A stretch of 64,000 nucleotides of DNA, from assembly GCF_001625305.1 (NCBI RefSeq), contig NW_017802824.1, forward strand, positions 4,428,260 through 4,492,259. Reading direction: 5' to 3'. Positions 14,150 through 45,417 of the stretch are shown here, piece by piece (the first letter of the stretch is position 1; each line of letters opens with the position of its first letter). This stretch comes from Branchiostoma belcheri. Its lineage: Eukaryota > Chordata > Leptocardii > Amphioxiformes > Branchiostomatidae. The translations under genes and the position numbers were made by a program. The notes beneath the pieces were generated by a model. That model had not been told where the DNA came from. It did no database searches and saw nothing but the letters and a program-made list of their open reading frames with translations.

Positions 14150-14556
14150 ATACACGCTGGGTACAATTCGTAAACTATGAGTCAAATACAATGATGCCTT
14201 TAGAATTTTGTTTGCTTATGGAAAATATAGAAGTGCTAGACATATGTTTGTAACAGCTGCAGTTAATATTTTGAAGCCCGCAGAAGAATATTAACACACT
14301 TTTGTCACACGCCTTCCCAGCTCAAACAATGGTTTCATAAAACTTGTAATTCATTATTTTCTATTCTCTCTCAGCCACTTCTGGAAGAGCTATGTCAACC
14401 TTGTATTTAAACAGTACTCACATAAACTTTCGTCACCATTGTATTTTAATTTACTGTACATGCCTGTATTATGTATTTAGTCTTATGCTTGTGTACCTGA
14501 ATTTTTAATGGGCCCTGTGCCTAGAATAAAGAATTAATTGAATTGAATTGAATTGT
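14150..14556 (+). mobile_element. LINE 3' remnant with TTGAA-type tail
   Basis: From 14190 the plus strand reads NDAFRILFAYGKYRSARHMF and then, after a stop, TFVTRLPSSNNGFI. These resemble the region just after the reverse transcriptase core in CR1/L2/RTE-like LINEs (typically NDAFR.LFG...SAS.MF and F..RL..S.N). The copy has in-frame stops, so it is decayed and inactive. It ends with aataaagaattaattgaatt and repeated TTGAA, a tail typical of target-primed insertion. The 5' boundary is unclear and could lie further left, near 13950. Confidence 0.68.
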
Positions 14557-16496
14557 ATCAGGCGTTAGACTTGTCATGCATCTGAATAATGCGATTCGAT
14601 GAAGTTAAGAAAGAATTGAACTTTGTAACTCGCAGTAACATTTAGATTATGTGTATATATCACCCTTACCCAAGACATTTGTATGATAACTTCCTCATTT
14701 CTGGACTCTTTAGATACAAAGTCGCGTTCCCCTGTACCTCAGTAGGGTGGCTAAATGACCTTAAATGCCTGTGTTGGTTGGTTTAAAGGGCGCATCATAA
14801 AAGGAGTATGCCCCGATGTTGCTGCATATATTTCTCAACGACAATGCCATTCTGTAGCGACTGATCCCCTATGAGGCTCTGGCGGCCATTTATAATACAA
14901 AAAGCGCCCAAGTTACAAGTTCCATGTTCATATATTTGTCAAAGGTGACGAGTTATATCCTTTCACGGTTCCTCTTTCATCAAGTTTTTCCATTATCTGC
15001 TCAATAATTCGCCCGTAAACAAACTTTTAGGTTGTTGCGAGGGTGGCGAAACACCCTTAGGTTTCTCCTAGGAACCATCTATAACGTTTGAACAATGTCT
15101 GGCTGCCGCAGTAATGGCGCTAAAAGTACTTCTCTGCGCCCCAAGTGCACTTAACCCAGCTGGCGGCCTATTCCCATTTTGCTGTTATGTCTTTCATGTT
15201 GGTGTATATCTGTTATATGGCAGCGGTAAAGATCGTGTGTGGATGCGGTGGTAAAAATCGTTCTTTGATCATCCTTTGAATTATGCCTCGCTGCTGTTAT
15301 CGGAAAGTTTTTAGTCTTTAGTCATCCATAGCGCCACGAGAAATGAATTAAAGAGGACAAAGAAGTTAGATAAAAATCAACCAGCCATTGTTAAGACTAA
15401 AATATTGAAGCAGGCTGATGTTAACAGTAGGGTCACTAATCTTTGAAGCTTGAAGAATTTCTATACAGAGGTGGCTAAACCCCCCTCTTGACAACTATTG
15501 TCCTTAGGACAATTTCTAAAATGCATTAGCGGTTTTTCGTTCCCCAGCTATATTTATGGGTTGCAACAACAAGAAGGACGGACATCGTATTTGATGTTGC
15601 TTTTGAGAGAATACGTCAAGGTTTCATTTCCATTATTGTAATATTTGTACATACAAACCAGAGAAGCAGTTCATATTTCCAATTACACACCATAGATGTA
15701 CAGAAGTATACATGGAAGACGTCATAAAGGATTTTTATCAGTTCCAAACAATATTTTGTGTCAAGCTCTTATCTGTCTATTACTCCAGAACAGATTATGA
15801 CAATAGCTGTAAATATCTTTATAGCCATCAAGACTGCAGGTAAGCCTATCTCGGGGAATTATATTTCTTGTCTTTCCTATAAATGCTGATTTATATGACT
15901 GTCGGGGATGTTATTGTCAGATACATAATGCGATTATCTGGAGATGAATTCTGGCGTCTTCGTCTTATTTCGCTCATTACCGTCCTAACGAAGTTAAAGC
16001 TGAACAATTACTTTTTGCTTCACAGTTATACGTAGCTCATATAAATTATTGAACACAAATACTGCATTTTTATTCACCTCTTTCTCAAACTACGTTTTGA
16101 TGCAGAATTAGCATACAGTTGGCACCATGGTGCAGCATAATATGTCACTATCAGTACCAAGCCTAGAAAATTAGTTTAAATACTTTCTCAATCATCGTGT
16201 GAATATATAACGCACAACAACAGGTTGATTAGAACAACCCCTTGGGGCAATAAGCTAATATCGTGTAATTGGTATAGTTATGAGAGGTACGGGAGGGAAT
16301 TACAATCCTAAAACTAGACAGACACTGGAATAATTACATTTGTACTGTCGACAATCAATTTTCAGCTTCAATACACGTTCATGAATGTTCTCACTAATGA
16401 AATTAACATTTTGTGTTCCCTCTAAGTGCATTGATTTCTTTCTCAATAGTCTGTTCTATCAAGTTGTTCGCCCCCCTGGAGTCATACGTAATGCCT
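14557..16496. other. Intergenic, nothing recognised
   Basis: AT-rich sequence with no open frame, repeat or RNA gene that I can support. Confidence 0.45.
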
Positions 16497-16682
16497 AGGT
16501 CACATTTCCGAACCGGGGCCCGGCCGGTCTGTTTGTATGAACGAAAAAGTAACAATTCATATCAAGAATCTTCTGGAATTGTGTCCATGATCATTATCGA
16601 AAACTTTTCTGTGTTTCCTTGTCTTTTATATCGTACTTTCCATAAGACTGCCCGGCTGGGCCCCGGTTTGGAAATGTGACCT
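16497..16682. mobile_element. 186-bp MITE with GC-rich inverted ends
   Basis: The left end AGGTCACATTTCCGAACCGG and the right end (reverse complement AGGTCACATTTCCAAACCGG) pair over about 31 bp, continuing through GGGCCCRGCCGG. The ends are much more GC-rich than the AT-rich centre. There is no coding capacity. I could not settle a target-site duplication, so the superfamily is open. Confidence 0.72.
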
Positions 16683-19600
16683 CAGCATAATGTGAGATGT
16701 ATGTTGACCTTTTTGAATATAAAGAAAGATATTCTTGTTGAAATGGCTTTATATTTCTTGCTGTTAGTGTAATAAGCTGACAGGATCCGAAACCAACTTT
16801 AACCAGAGATCTCAGTAATCATGATGTTTTAGGTTAAGTTAAGCAGAAAGTATCCTAAGGGATAGGACTTGCGCTCTTGCCAAAAATTGAGTAATACCAA
16901 TTCTCGTTATCACAGGATTGCTTGTTGTATCACCATGTTTCTGTCCAGTCTACCTTGACCATATCTTCAAGGCAATAACGTGGGGCTGTACACGCGATGC
17001 TACACTTGGGAGACTTTCAATTTCCTACTTCTCATGTCCTGCGGTGGTCATACCCATTCTATTGAGTTCTTACTCAGTACGCAGTACGATACAGCTTGTT
17101 GTGGCCCTGGGCATTACCCCATGCACAATTTCAATGTTTTTCAGTGTAGTATGCTGCTTCGTGATTGTATTAAAAAGCAAACTATGTGTCCTACAATAAG
17201 GAGGACAAAGTTTGTGCTTTATATTCTTTCAACGATGATGGGTAATGTATCAATGTACGGGTGATGCACAATATATTTAAAACGCCATGTTATGTAAAAA
17301 ATTCTTAGATTTCCATGTACATATAGTTGTACAAATTGCAAGTGAATTCTTGCCATTGACGAGTGCAAACGCATTTATGATGTTTCACCGACAGAAAACA
17401 TTTTGGACTGCAAATTGGAAGTTAGGTAATATACATTTACTCATAAAGCACGCACATTTAGCAAATAACCGTTTGACTCAGTAGATTAAACATGGAGCTG
17501 GGATTTCAAACATGTTCGATACATTTGTATTCTTGCAGTAATGCCCACCTAATCTGGGCGATGCCCTATGGTACATGTCTCCTCCCGGTGCAGATTGCAC
17601 TAAATGAAAACTTGCAAAGCGTGGAACCGATTTAAGTGTAATAACACAGATTTTCTAAGGAAATGCGTTTCTCCCAAAGTGTGCAATAAAACAAGGAAGC
17701 GACGAGGCAGTAAGTGAGTAATGGTAGTTCAGTCATCCAAAAATCCATGGAGAATGACAGAAACATTGTCTGGACTATTAATTTACAAGTCCACACAAGT
17801 TGCAAGCCCAGCGCCACAATTACGTTTAACGTACGCTTTACGGTAACTGGAGGGTGGTGCGCTGCAAGTGTAAGTCCCTGCGAAGGTAGATAAGGCAACT
17901 GGCGGGGGCGTTGAAAAAATAAGATGCTTGAGATTTCTAACATAAGCGTTAAGAAACACATAAGTCTCAAGCGTACAGCGGAAATATGTTACACGCTGAT
18001 GGCAGACAATATCATCAACGTCTGGGCAGTTTGATATCTTTGTACAACAAACCGTTCGCCCTCGGCAGTTCCTTCAACAAAGTTCTGCTGGGATCATGTT
18101 TTTGACAGACAAGCAGTCCCTAAAGACAAAATTCCCTTTCTATTGAGTCAGACAGATGTTTGTACACATTTAGTAAAGCCAGTATACACATAGTCATTAA
18201 TCGTGCTGATGCAACTTTGCCAAGTACTTACTTACTATATGGATATACTCTAAGGGCTTCCAATGTATTGTTTGTGACTTATTCTAAACTATGCTTTGCA
18301 AATATAGCTAAATCAAGTTTATTCAATACCAACAGTATTCTGATCGAAGACCACTCCGCACTTTATTTGCCTGTGTTGGTAACTCGGGTGCCTCCGTGCA
18401 TTTATTTTCTATGGCTGGTGAAGATGAATACGTTAGTCGACGGCGAAAGGCTTATGTCTTAGTTATCCAAGTGTGTAATCAGAAGGCAGAATGAATATGA
18501 GGAACCGACATGGCCCGATGGTCAAAAGGGGTAGCCGCCACAAGATGACTAAATACACAAACACGACATATAGCCTAATCTAGCCATTGGGAATACAGAT
18601 GGAGGGCACGGTAATTGCACACGCCTTACCGAGGGAATAAAGAAACATTATTTCATTTGACAATCGATCAGACAGCCATAGCCTAATTCCACCGCGAAAC
18701 CTCAAAAGTGCTCAACATGACAAAGCGTTTGAGTAATCGCTTCAATCTGAGGTTTAATCCCATAGCTGTCACCGATGATGTACTTTGTTCGACCGCCTAA
18801 TGTAACATTTTAACGGGATGAATTCTCCTGAGCGACGGCTCAAGACATTAAGAGAAGATATTGAAAATTCGTTACAAAGGAGTTCGTGTGATTCCTCGGC
18901 GGACGTGAGAGATAAAGAGAAATCTTATATGTCTGATTTATGACACTCACAAGTTATCCCATGCCGTCTGTCTGGTCCAAAAAGTTTCAAGTTGAAAGAT
19001 ATTAGGATGAAAACTCGGCCGTGTCGTTACGATGCGTATTAAAAGTTTAAAACTTGATACTTCGCAAGTAATGTATCTCATTCCTTTGGGTAATGAACGG
19101 GTTTAACTCGTAAGACGTGTGTTGGAGGCCATATTCATCAGAAACCATCAACCCTCTCTGAAGACGATAGCAGAGGGCCCTCTAGGGTGGGCGTGTGGTA
19201 AATCTGAGCTGACCTCAACGGGTTACGCATTTTTTGCCATTATTATCTTCAAAGGCTTTGTCATGGCATAGTAGTTCAATGTACGGGTGAAAAATAAGCA
19301 AAATGCAAACGTGCAACGGTGATACTAGAATTGGAGAAAGGACTCTGGCAACAAGAGCAACTACAAAAGATCAAAAACAACAAATCGGCGTACACATCCA
19401 GTGAACCCATCTAACTAAGCTGAACCAGTCCCAACTGTGCCTAGCATCAGTCCCCGAAGTCTGGGTTTCCAAGAGGCTGGTCAGCTTTTGAAATAGCCCT
19501 GACTAACCACCCTGAGTAAACTGGATGTTCTGCCATCGAAAATAAACAAAAATAACAAAGGTATGTACCAGTCCTGTTCTGTCGCCATTATCCCATATCA

Positions 19601-21920
19601 TATAGATTTGAAGATAAAATAATTCAAAAGCTTCTCCAACAAGGCGGAACAGTTTAGTTCTGTGTTTTATGATTTAAACGTCGATCTACTTGAACATGTA
19701 ATATAATGAAGTTAACCCCGTGAGCTTCGAGAGCCACACGCAGATCCAACCAAACAACCCAAAAATCCCTGCCAAAATACTAGTCAGATAATGGGGAGCA
19801 TGGTAATTCAGATACGTCTAGATATGGCTAACCTATAGTTAAAATACTTTGACATACTAAAGATGGGACATGAGACTACGCCAAAGACTTCGACATAATA
19901 GAGATGTGACATGAGACCCTGTACCATGTACCCTGGGCTGAAATGACGTTAAATGTGGGAGGGGGCATGACTGAACAACAAAACAAGGGAACCATAAACC
20001 CTCACAAAAGCGACATTTTCCCCCCTTCTGTCACAATATACTAAGTACAGTCAAGCCAACCAAACTATCTGCTTATTGCCACAAAATGTTACACAAAATT
20101 AAACAAATGGTGAAGTAATATTGAACCACCCAGGATGCAGACGAGCACAGAGCCATGCCAACACACACATTCTGTCAGCGACGTTCACAGCTGCACTGGC
20201 GCGAAACTGCACGAAAGCGGAGTATGCATGGAAGAGCACGTACCCGTGCGCCGACAGAAAATAGTACCTTCCTACAACTAAACAACATTATACAACAGAC
20301 TGTCGAAATGTATGTTCTTGTTTTATTTAATTTACAACGATGATAGCGACGTGACAGCAAACTAAATTTTCATGCTTCTTCTTTATTTTAGGCTGGAGGC
20401 CAACAAGGTGTTGTTGCAGATGGATACAAAGAGAGTGCTTCGGTCATCCGTGGGATTTCGCGCCAGTGCATCTGTGAACGGAATGTGTGTGTTTACATGG
20501 GTCTGTGGTCGCCTTTGCCCTGGATAGTTCAAAATTGCTTCACCATCTGCGCATTTAGCGTTAGATTTTGTTCCAGTTGACAGTTTAGTTGCTGATTTCT
20601 GTGGCTGATGTGTCATTTTCTTTTGTTGACTATTCTGTCATGCCCCCTCCCAACATTCCAGTCATTTCTGTCCAGCTGCAGCACTCAGGGCTGCCCAGAT
20701 GGACGGTAATGTGTTTTTGAGAGCCATTGTTATATGTAACCTAATGTATTCTCTTCTTTTGGCAGACATATTTGTTTAACTGGATCTGCACTCGTGCATT
20801 TGACTTCATTTACATGTCCTTGTGCTTTAATTCATTATTAGAGTATTAAACCCAGGATCATGCTGTTGCAATGTCTTGGCAAAACTGCTTAACTGAGTTA
20901 TCGTATTTTCATATTAATATTGTACGGAACACATAGCTATACTTTCTATGTTTATTTTATGGCAGAAAATCCAGCTTACTCAGCTATCCGCAGAGTTTGT
21001 TAGGAATATTCCAACGTCTAGGAAGTTGGCATAAATATCAAATCAATAACAAGAACTTTGAAAGAAGTTTATTGAGTTGCGGAGTCGTTTAAAGAATGAT
21101 ATACGTTGTTAATTTATTTCTAATTGCTACTGAATATAGAGGAACGTCATACCCTATATTAAATGAGTATATTTATCTAGAAGTATTGGATGACGTCTAC
21201 AGGAGTCATTACGGTAAAGAATAATGTTGTCACAAACTTTCTTTTCGGCACCGGCCATTATTTGTTGGTGGCTGCAAAAGTAGATAAGTCTTAATATCTA
21301 TGGCGCGACTGAACGACACCAAAGCCACAAGCGGGAACATACTTCACGATTCTTCAGACTAAGAATGTGGATTTGGGTGGTTACTTGAAAATATGAAATA
21401 AATACTACACATTTATATGAACTAAACGGTCGCCGTCATCAACGATAAATCACAAAGTAGCAATTCTAAACTAAAACTAAGGAGATCTAAGGCCACGTGA
21501 TCAAGTTAAAAGACTTTCAGCGTACCAACAGAACAAAATCGACTATAGAGACTGGAAAAATTAGGGCTTACGTTAATGGGTCTTTGAATCTTCCGTACAC
21601 ATGGGCACACGCCGTTTTAATTGATAATATCGTAATTGAGTAAAGGTAAATGGGCATTCTGTATTACATTAGTAGCTAGACGTAACAGCCAGTTATCAAA
21701 ACTTTATCAGGATTAAACTTATCTTTCATCATCAGATATTGGACCTGTAAGAAATATACCTCTTACTATGTTATCTTTATGTTATCACTTTACAAAATGT
21801 CACCTACTATATAATTTCTTGTTCTCTTGACCTATTCACGTCAATACCGAGTAAGCATCTAGACGGAAGGAATTTATTTTGTGCACCGCAAGTTACATAT
21901 TGGAAACACTTTACCTTTGT
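16683..21920. other. Intergenic, no gene recognised
   Basis: Scattered short open frames only. No domain, RNA gene or clear repeat was recognised. Confidence 0.45.
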
Positions 21921-22004
21921 CTGCACACGTGCATAACGTTATCATGAACTGCACTCGTGCATAACGTTATCATGAACTGCACACGTGCATAACGTTATCA
22001 TGAA
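21921..22004. repeat. 3 x 28 bp tandem repeat
   Basis: Three direct copies begin at 21921, 21949 and 21977, each with the core GCATAACGTTATCATGAA. They are identical except for one base in the middle copy (CTCGTG in place of CACGTG). Each holds the palindrome ATAACGTTAT, and copies 1 and 3 also hold a CACGTG E-box. It lies about 1.6 kb past the end of the minus-strand receptor gene. Confidence 0.93.
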
Positions 22005-23637
22005 TTTCGAACTCAATTCATCTAGACGCTAGTTCATTAAATGATACAGCCTTAATATAAATAGTGACGTACAGGTTTTGAAGCTTTTGGAAAATGATAT
22101 TTTCTTGTAATCACTTTGAGTATCAAATATTTTCCTGGAGGGGTACTGATAAGAAAACGAAACCAGATATCAAATAAACTTTAAGGTACACCTGATTGAT
22201 TTCCTTTTCGAAGGAAAACTCGTGGGAACGTAACCTAATATTACATGATTTCAAGCATCGCACACGAGGGGTCAAATTCTATATTTGTAGTTCAGAATCG
22301 ATTTTTCACTTGAAATCCCACGTAGTAATGTCAATACTTGAGATATTATTCTTAGTTGTATGGTCGAGTAGAAATCGATCTAAGAGATACCGGATGCTAT
22401 CTTATTTTCATGTTCACTTTGCAGTAAAATATACATGTTTTAAATGTCGCATGGGGTTAGAATATTTCCAAACTTGTGTATCAAATATCTTATCTGGGAA
22501 GTCCACGCATGTCAAGCAATGCCCAGATCTATATGTTGTGTTGTGTTGCTTTGTGGCATCTGAATACTTACTGAGGAGAATATAGCCTCTGAGAAATTTA
22601 ACATTTTTAATGTAATTTGTATAGCAGTTAATTAAAACACTTGACAACGGTTGTGGTAAAGACATTTAATACCTTTATCTACAGGACAAGTCCGGAATAC
22701 CTGTTTTTACCTTTACATGTATTTGTAGGTCAATGAGGTTACAAAAGTAAATAATACTTGATCGTCCAATACATTGTGTGTTTGAATTTCACTTCCATAT
22801 TTCAATACATGGAGACAAGATTGCCAAATATCAAGCAATATTTCAACATCAGTGTGGGAGTTCATCTACGGTCGGCACATTGTGCTGCGTGCTATTTGTC
22901 AACTCAAGGAGAATTGTGAGTCCATATCCAAGCGTTGGAGCAGTTGCCATTCAGGTTGCAGAAAAAAGTTGAAGCCGCCATTAGTTGTTAGGATTTCTAT
23001 ATTTTCCTCCAACTCACTGCACGTACGTAAGAATACACATACACGAAGAATGCATTCGAGCTGGTTGTCTATCATATTGTCCATTATATGGCAAACCGGG
23101 GTAGCCCCAAACACATTTACGGTTACTCTGAAGGCGTTCAATAAAAGTAGATCATAACGCACGGGATAAGCTCATTGGAAAGCGAGCTAATTGCCACCGC
23201 CTTGTCCCATCCGGAGCCCCTGTAGTATAGGATTAGAGCTGCCACTGATGAAGGCAGATAGATAGGCCGAGCGCAAACAACGTGCCGCAAAGCCTGACCC
23301 ATCACCGCTGCTGACCTGGTTTGACGTGACGTGGATGGTCTTCATTTCACCGAGATAGACGGACATGACTAGAATATTGCAACGGAATGTGTGTGTGTGA
23401 CCAAACTTTACTTCATCAGTAATAAATATCACAGAAATAAAAAAGCACAGCGTCATGTTATCTATAGGACATAACAGATGAGTCCAACGATATTAAAGAC
23501 AGCAGTCGTCATCAATGCTGTCACACTTCATGCACCAACGATTTTCTGCTCCACATAGAATATGCACGCATCTGGAATTCATAATCATAGTCACCATGGG
23601 TTACACACTATACACATGTACATGGAGGTGTGAAGCA
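22005..23637. other. Region just 3' of the minus-strand receptor
   Basis: This should contain the 3' UTR of the minus-strand gene. I found no clear AATAAA on the minus strand close to the stop. ATTAAA-type hexamers occur near 22605 and 22674. No other gene is supported. Confidence 0.4.
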
Positions 23638-41993
<18,356 letters not shown>

Positions 41994-42067
41994 GGTGATA
42001 GCCTGTGGACGAGTGTCTGCAGTCAACCGCCTTCTGCTACAGAATGACGGGACTCTGTACGCCCGGC

Positions 42068-42077
42068 GTATAAATAC
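42068..42077. promoter_or_regulatory. Candidate TATA element upstream of the receptor start
   Basis: On the minus strand GTATTTATAC lies about 80 nt upstream of the ATG. On the plus strand the same bases read TATAAATA, a better TATA match pointing away from the gene. It is flanked by the near-palindrome TACGCCCGGCGTA. The core promoter is plausible, but its direction is ambiguous. Confidence 0.35.
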
Positions 42078-42199
42078 TGACATTCGCGCATGTGAGGCAG
42101 CCCCGATAGGCTGCGAAAAGCAGCCGTCAAAATCGATTACTCTAACATTACGTGACAGAACTTCAATACAAATAAACCATTGACTCAAAGTGATAAGAG

Positions 42200-45183
42200 A
42201 ACCTCATTTGCATTTCGCCGTGCTTAAAGCAATTCTTAGGTTCCGCAATATGTGAACAAGCTGGTGATTTTACAACACATCGAGCCAGCACCGCCCAACT
42301 AATCCAGCGTGGCTGGGGATGCTTGGTGGGGGTCTTTCCTTTCAGGAAGGGCGTTCGTACGATTTCACGGAAGCGGAAGCCTGAAATAATGGTATAAGGT
42401 AGAATAGTTTTGGTGACATCGCGCTACACAGGACCTAATGCCCTGTTATTCCACACTGACACGGCAACGAACAGCCGGCGAATTTCAACTTGCTACCAAA
42501 CGTGACGAGAAAGTAATATTGGTGGAAGATTTCTCACAAAATAATGGGGTTTGGTAAAGGGCTTTTGCAAACAGGCCTGCCAAATGTAACGGGGGCTGTA
42601 TCGGTATTGCTTTGCCCTTTATTAGTATTTTACGCACGCCTAAGCCCCCCGCTCTGAAGACACGGAAACTAAGGTTGTGAGTAGAGCTGCATATACTTTC
42701 AACTCGTTTAAACTGTAAATGCACTTGACACTTTGGAGGTGATAGGTGGGCAAAGAATGGGCATTGCCTGGCGTCAGGCATCTCCAAATTGGACAAGGAC
42801 AATCTTTCCGGTAATACCCCCTTTTCCGGGAGGGCTTAATTGAGGAGAGTCTGTCAAATCCAGTGAAAAGTCAGGACCTATGTATGCAGATATCCCTTCT
42901 GGATACCCTCAGGTAAAAGCAAAAACGGCATATGGTCGGCAGTCTATTAAAACTAAGCATGCACATCATTATTGCGGTGGGTTTGGCGGATACAGATTTA
43001 GTTAAGACATTTGGAGACAACTATAACACGAAGATAGATGTTCTCAGATATCCCTAAATCTTACTCAATGCGCAGGCATTTGTATCGCCCATGATACAGT
43101 TGTTCCTTTTAAAGGGAATGGATAGGCGGCTTAACTAGAGGGAAATGCCATGTGAAATCCGACATTTAAGTATGATAAATGGCACTGGAAGAGCGACGCC
43201 GCTTACACACATCTGTCCTCGTTTAAGACATAGTCTGCTGAAGAAGCGGCAATGCAATGGCATGCAAGACGCAGCAGGCAATCTTGTTCCACATCAAGAG
43301 CCTACATTGTCTCTCGGTAATTTAAAAAAAGAAGACTAGTAAAACTTCAGATATCATCATTTTTAACCAGAGTAGTTCTGGCGCTGGGACTCGTACCGTT
43401 TCGAGTGACTGCCTCGTGGGGACTTTCTTCACAAAGGCGCCGCTGACCATGACAAATGTCGCTACCTTAATGGTGAACATCATTACTCGCTCTTCCCTAA
43501 GGTTGTGAACTCCACTATCGTTTCACTTAATCGGCTGGCGTTGACTCCTCGTTACTGGCAGCGGCGAATGCCTGGAGGAAGGCTGCGAAGAAAATGAGTG
43601 CCACTGACTTGACCTTGCACTCCGTCTCGTCGAAGATGGATGCGGCAAAGTTGAGTTTCATACAGCACGTCTGGGAATTCCTGCACGTCCAACAGATCTA
43701 AAGTTGATGTCCCGGGAGAGTGTCACTGTACTCTTATGTCAAGGATGTGACACGAGGTGACGGTAAAGTACAATCTGTACAAGTTTACATGTACTCCAAG
43801 TTGTGCTTTAACTTTGTCCAGATACCCCTGTGTACACCAAACAACGTTGGTATGTAATTCAATATCATCAAATTCTTATTTATAGCTCTCCAAATTCCAA
43901 GAACGTTCAAAACTATTGTACTTCGTTGACATGACAGATTACAAACAATAATCTCCAAAGCCCAGTGCATCAAGTTTGTTGACACAATCATTAAAAATGC
44001 ACAACTCATCTGTTGCTGAGGGAGTGAATTCCCTCTGGTAGATTTAGGTTCCTACAGTGAACCAGAAAGGATGTTTAGTCTGAGTAGTTTGAATGTAAAA
44101 AGCTTTTTTTTTGCCACGCAATGTCGGTATAGTCTGCCGATCGATGGTTTCTTGCCCGATGTCATATATCTAAACAGCATTACCACATTTGAGTGGGGGA
44201 CAGACTATACATGTACAAGACGTGAGCGTGGTATAACAGAGAAAAGGCATGCATTGTACCCTGCCTAGCATTGCTAAGGAAATCCTATCAAAGTTGAATA
44301 ATGCATATAAGTCCAGAATATAATATTTTTCTAGTTCAACAGTTTTGAACGAGTAGAGTTCCAGTAACTGATTCTTTCGTCTTTGTAGCACTTACAGGAA
44401 TCTCTTAGAGCATTTAGTCGTACTGGGACAAGATTATATGGTAGTACAAGGAGCTTATACAAATCCTCCAATCATATCATCACGCGAACGTCATTATTTG
44501 CGTGCCACCAAAGGATGACAATGATATATAGCATATTTAGTACCGCATTACTTTCCATTCGAGAGTTAATACCGTGGAATTTATTTCCATTACACAAAGA
44601 TCCGATGAGGTCACTATTTGGCCACATTGACTGAGTGACATTTAGAACTACTTACGAAGTCATTTCTAACGTTCCAATGACCACAGTCTGATAAAGACTC
44701 CTGTTGAAACGTTAATACTCTTCTCGATAATGACCAAAAGTATGGGTAAGCTATGGCAATAGGTAATCACTTCTCCAATTTGGTCGAAATCCACTGACTG
44801 GTGCAATTTAATTACGTGGAGAGTTCATTAACCTATTGGCTGGTTACTCAGTATAGCAGGGATGTGTCCATGGTGTAGATGGGAGCTTGGCAATCATCAA
44901 CGTCTTCTAGGCATCGGGGACAAACTCTACCGCATAATGAAGTTCTTCCGAAGTAAAAGAAAAGACATTCAATTCAGTACGGGGAAGGGCCCATTGTCAG
45001 CACTGTTCAGGTGGAAGTCTCACCCTACATTAGTAAGAGCCCGCACACGTACACAGTCTAAATGGTTATGGGACTACGGCCCACACCTGCTTCACTACCC
45101 ATCAGCTAAAGTAACATCATACCGTAGCAGTATGCAACATTACACTGCACGAAAAGTTGGATTTACCAAAGGTTGTAAATTCA
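42200..45183. other. Upstream region, no gene recognised
   Basis: Sequence 5' of the receptor start. Open frames such as the 108-codon one at 44862-45188 have no recognisable domain. Regulatory sequence is likely here, but I can name no specific site. Confidence 0.45.
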
Positions 45184-45356
45184 GGTAATGTTTACTATGT
45201 ACACAGTATCTGGCTTTACAATGGTAGTAAATAAAGGTCAATTGCAGTGATTTCCTTTACAACCCTTGTTAAGTCCGGCATTACCGTACTTGACTTTTAT
45301 TTACTGCCATTGTAAAGTTCAGAAGTGTTTATTACAAAATCAAAGTAAACATTACC
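45184..45356. mobile_element. 173-bp MITE with nested inverted repeats
   Basis: The outer ends GGTAATGTTTACT and AGTAAACATTACC are perfect 13-bp inverted repeats. A second, inner pair (CTTTACAATGGTAGTAAATA against TATTTACTGCCATTGTAAAG) is near-perfect, and the arms differ in spacer length. Non-coding; fold-back type. I could not define a target-site duplication. Confidence 0.8.
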
Positions 45357-45393
45357 CAACTCTACTGGTACTGGTAAATCTAAGGTTTCGTGC

Positions 45394-45417
45394 AGCCCAT
45401 AATATATATTATGGGCT
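45394..45417. repeat. Perfect 24-bp palindrome
   Basis: AGCCCATAATAT is followed immediately by its exact reverse complement ATATTATGGGCT, with no spacer. It lies 38 bp from the MITE at 45184-45356. Confidence 0.97.

Noticed and set aside
21921-22004. CRISPR-like array
   Set aside because: The 28-bp units are directly adjacent with no spacers, and the genome is eukaryotic.
44862-45188. 108-codon plus-strand open frame
   Set aside because: Basic composition but no known domain, and it runs into the MITE at 45184.
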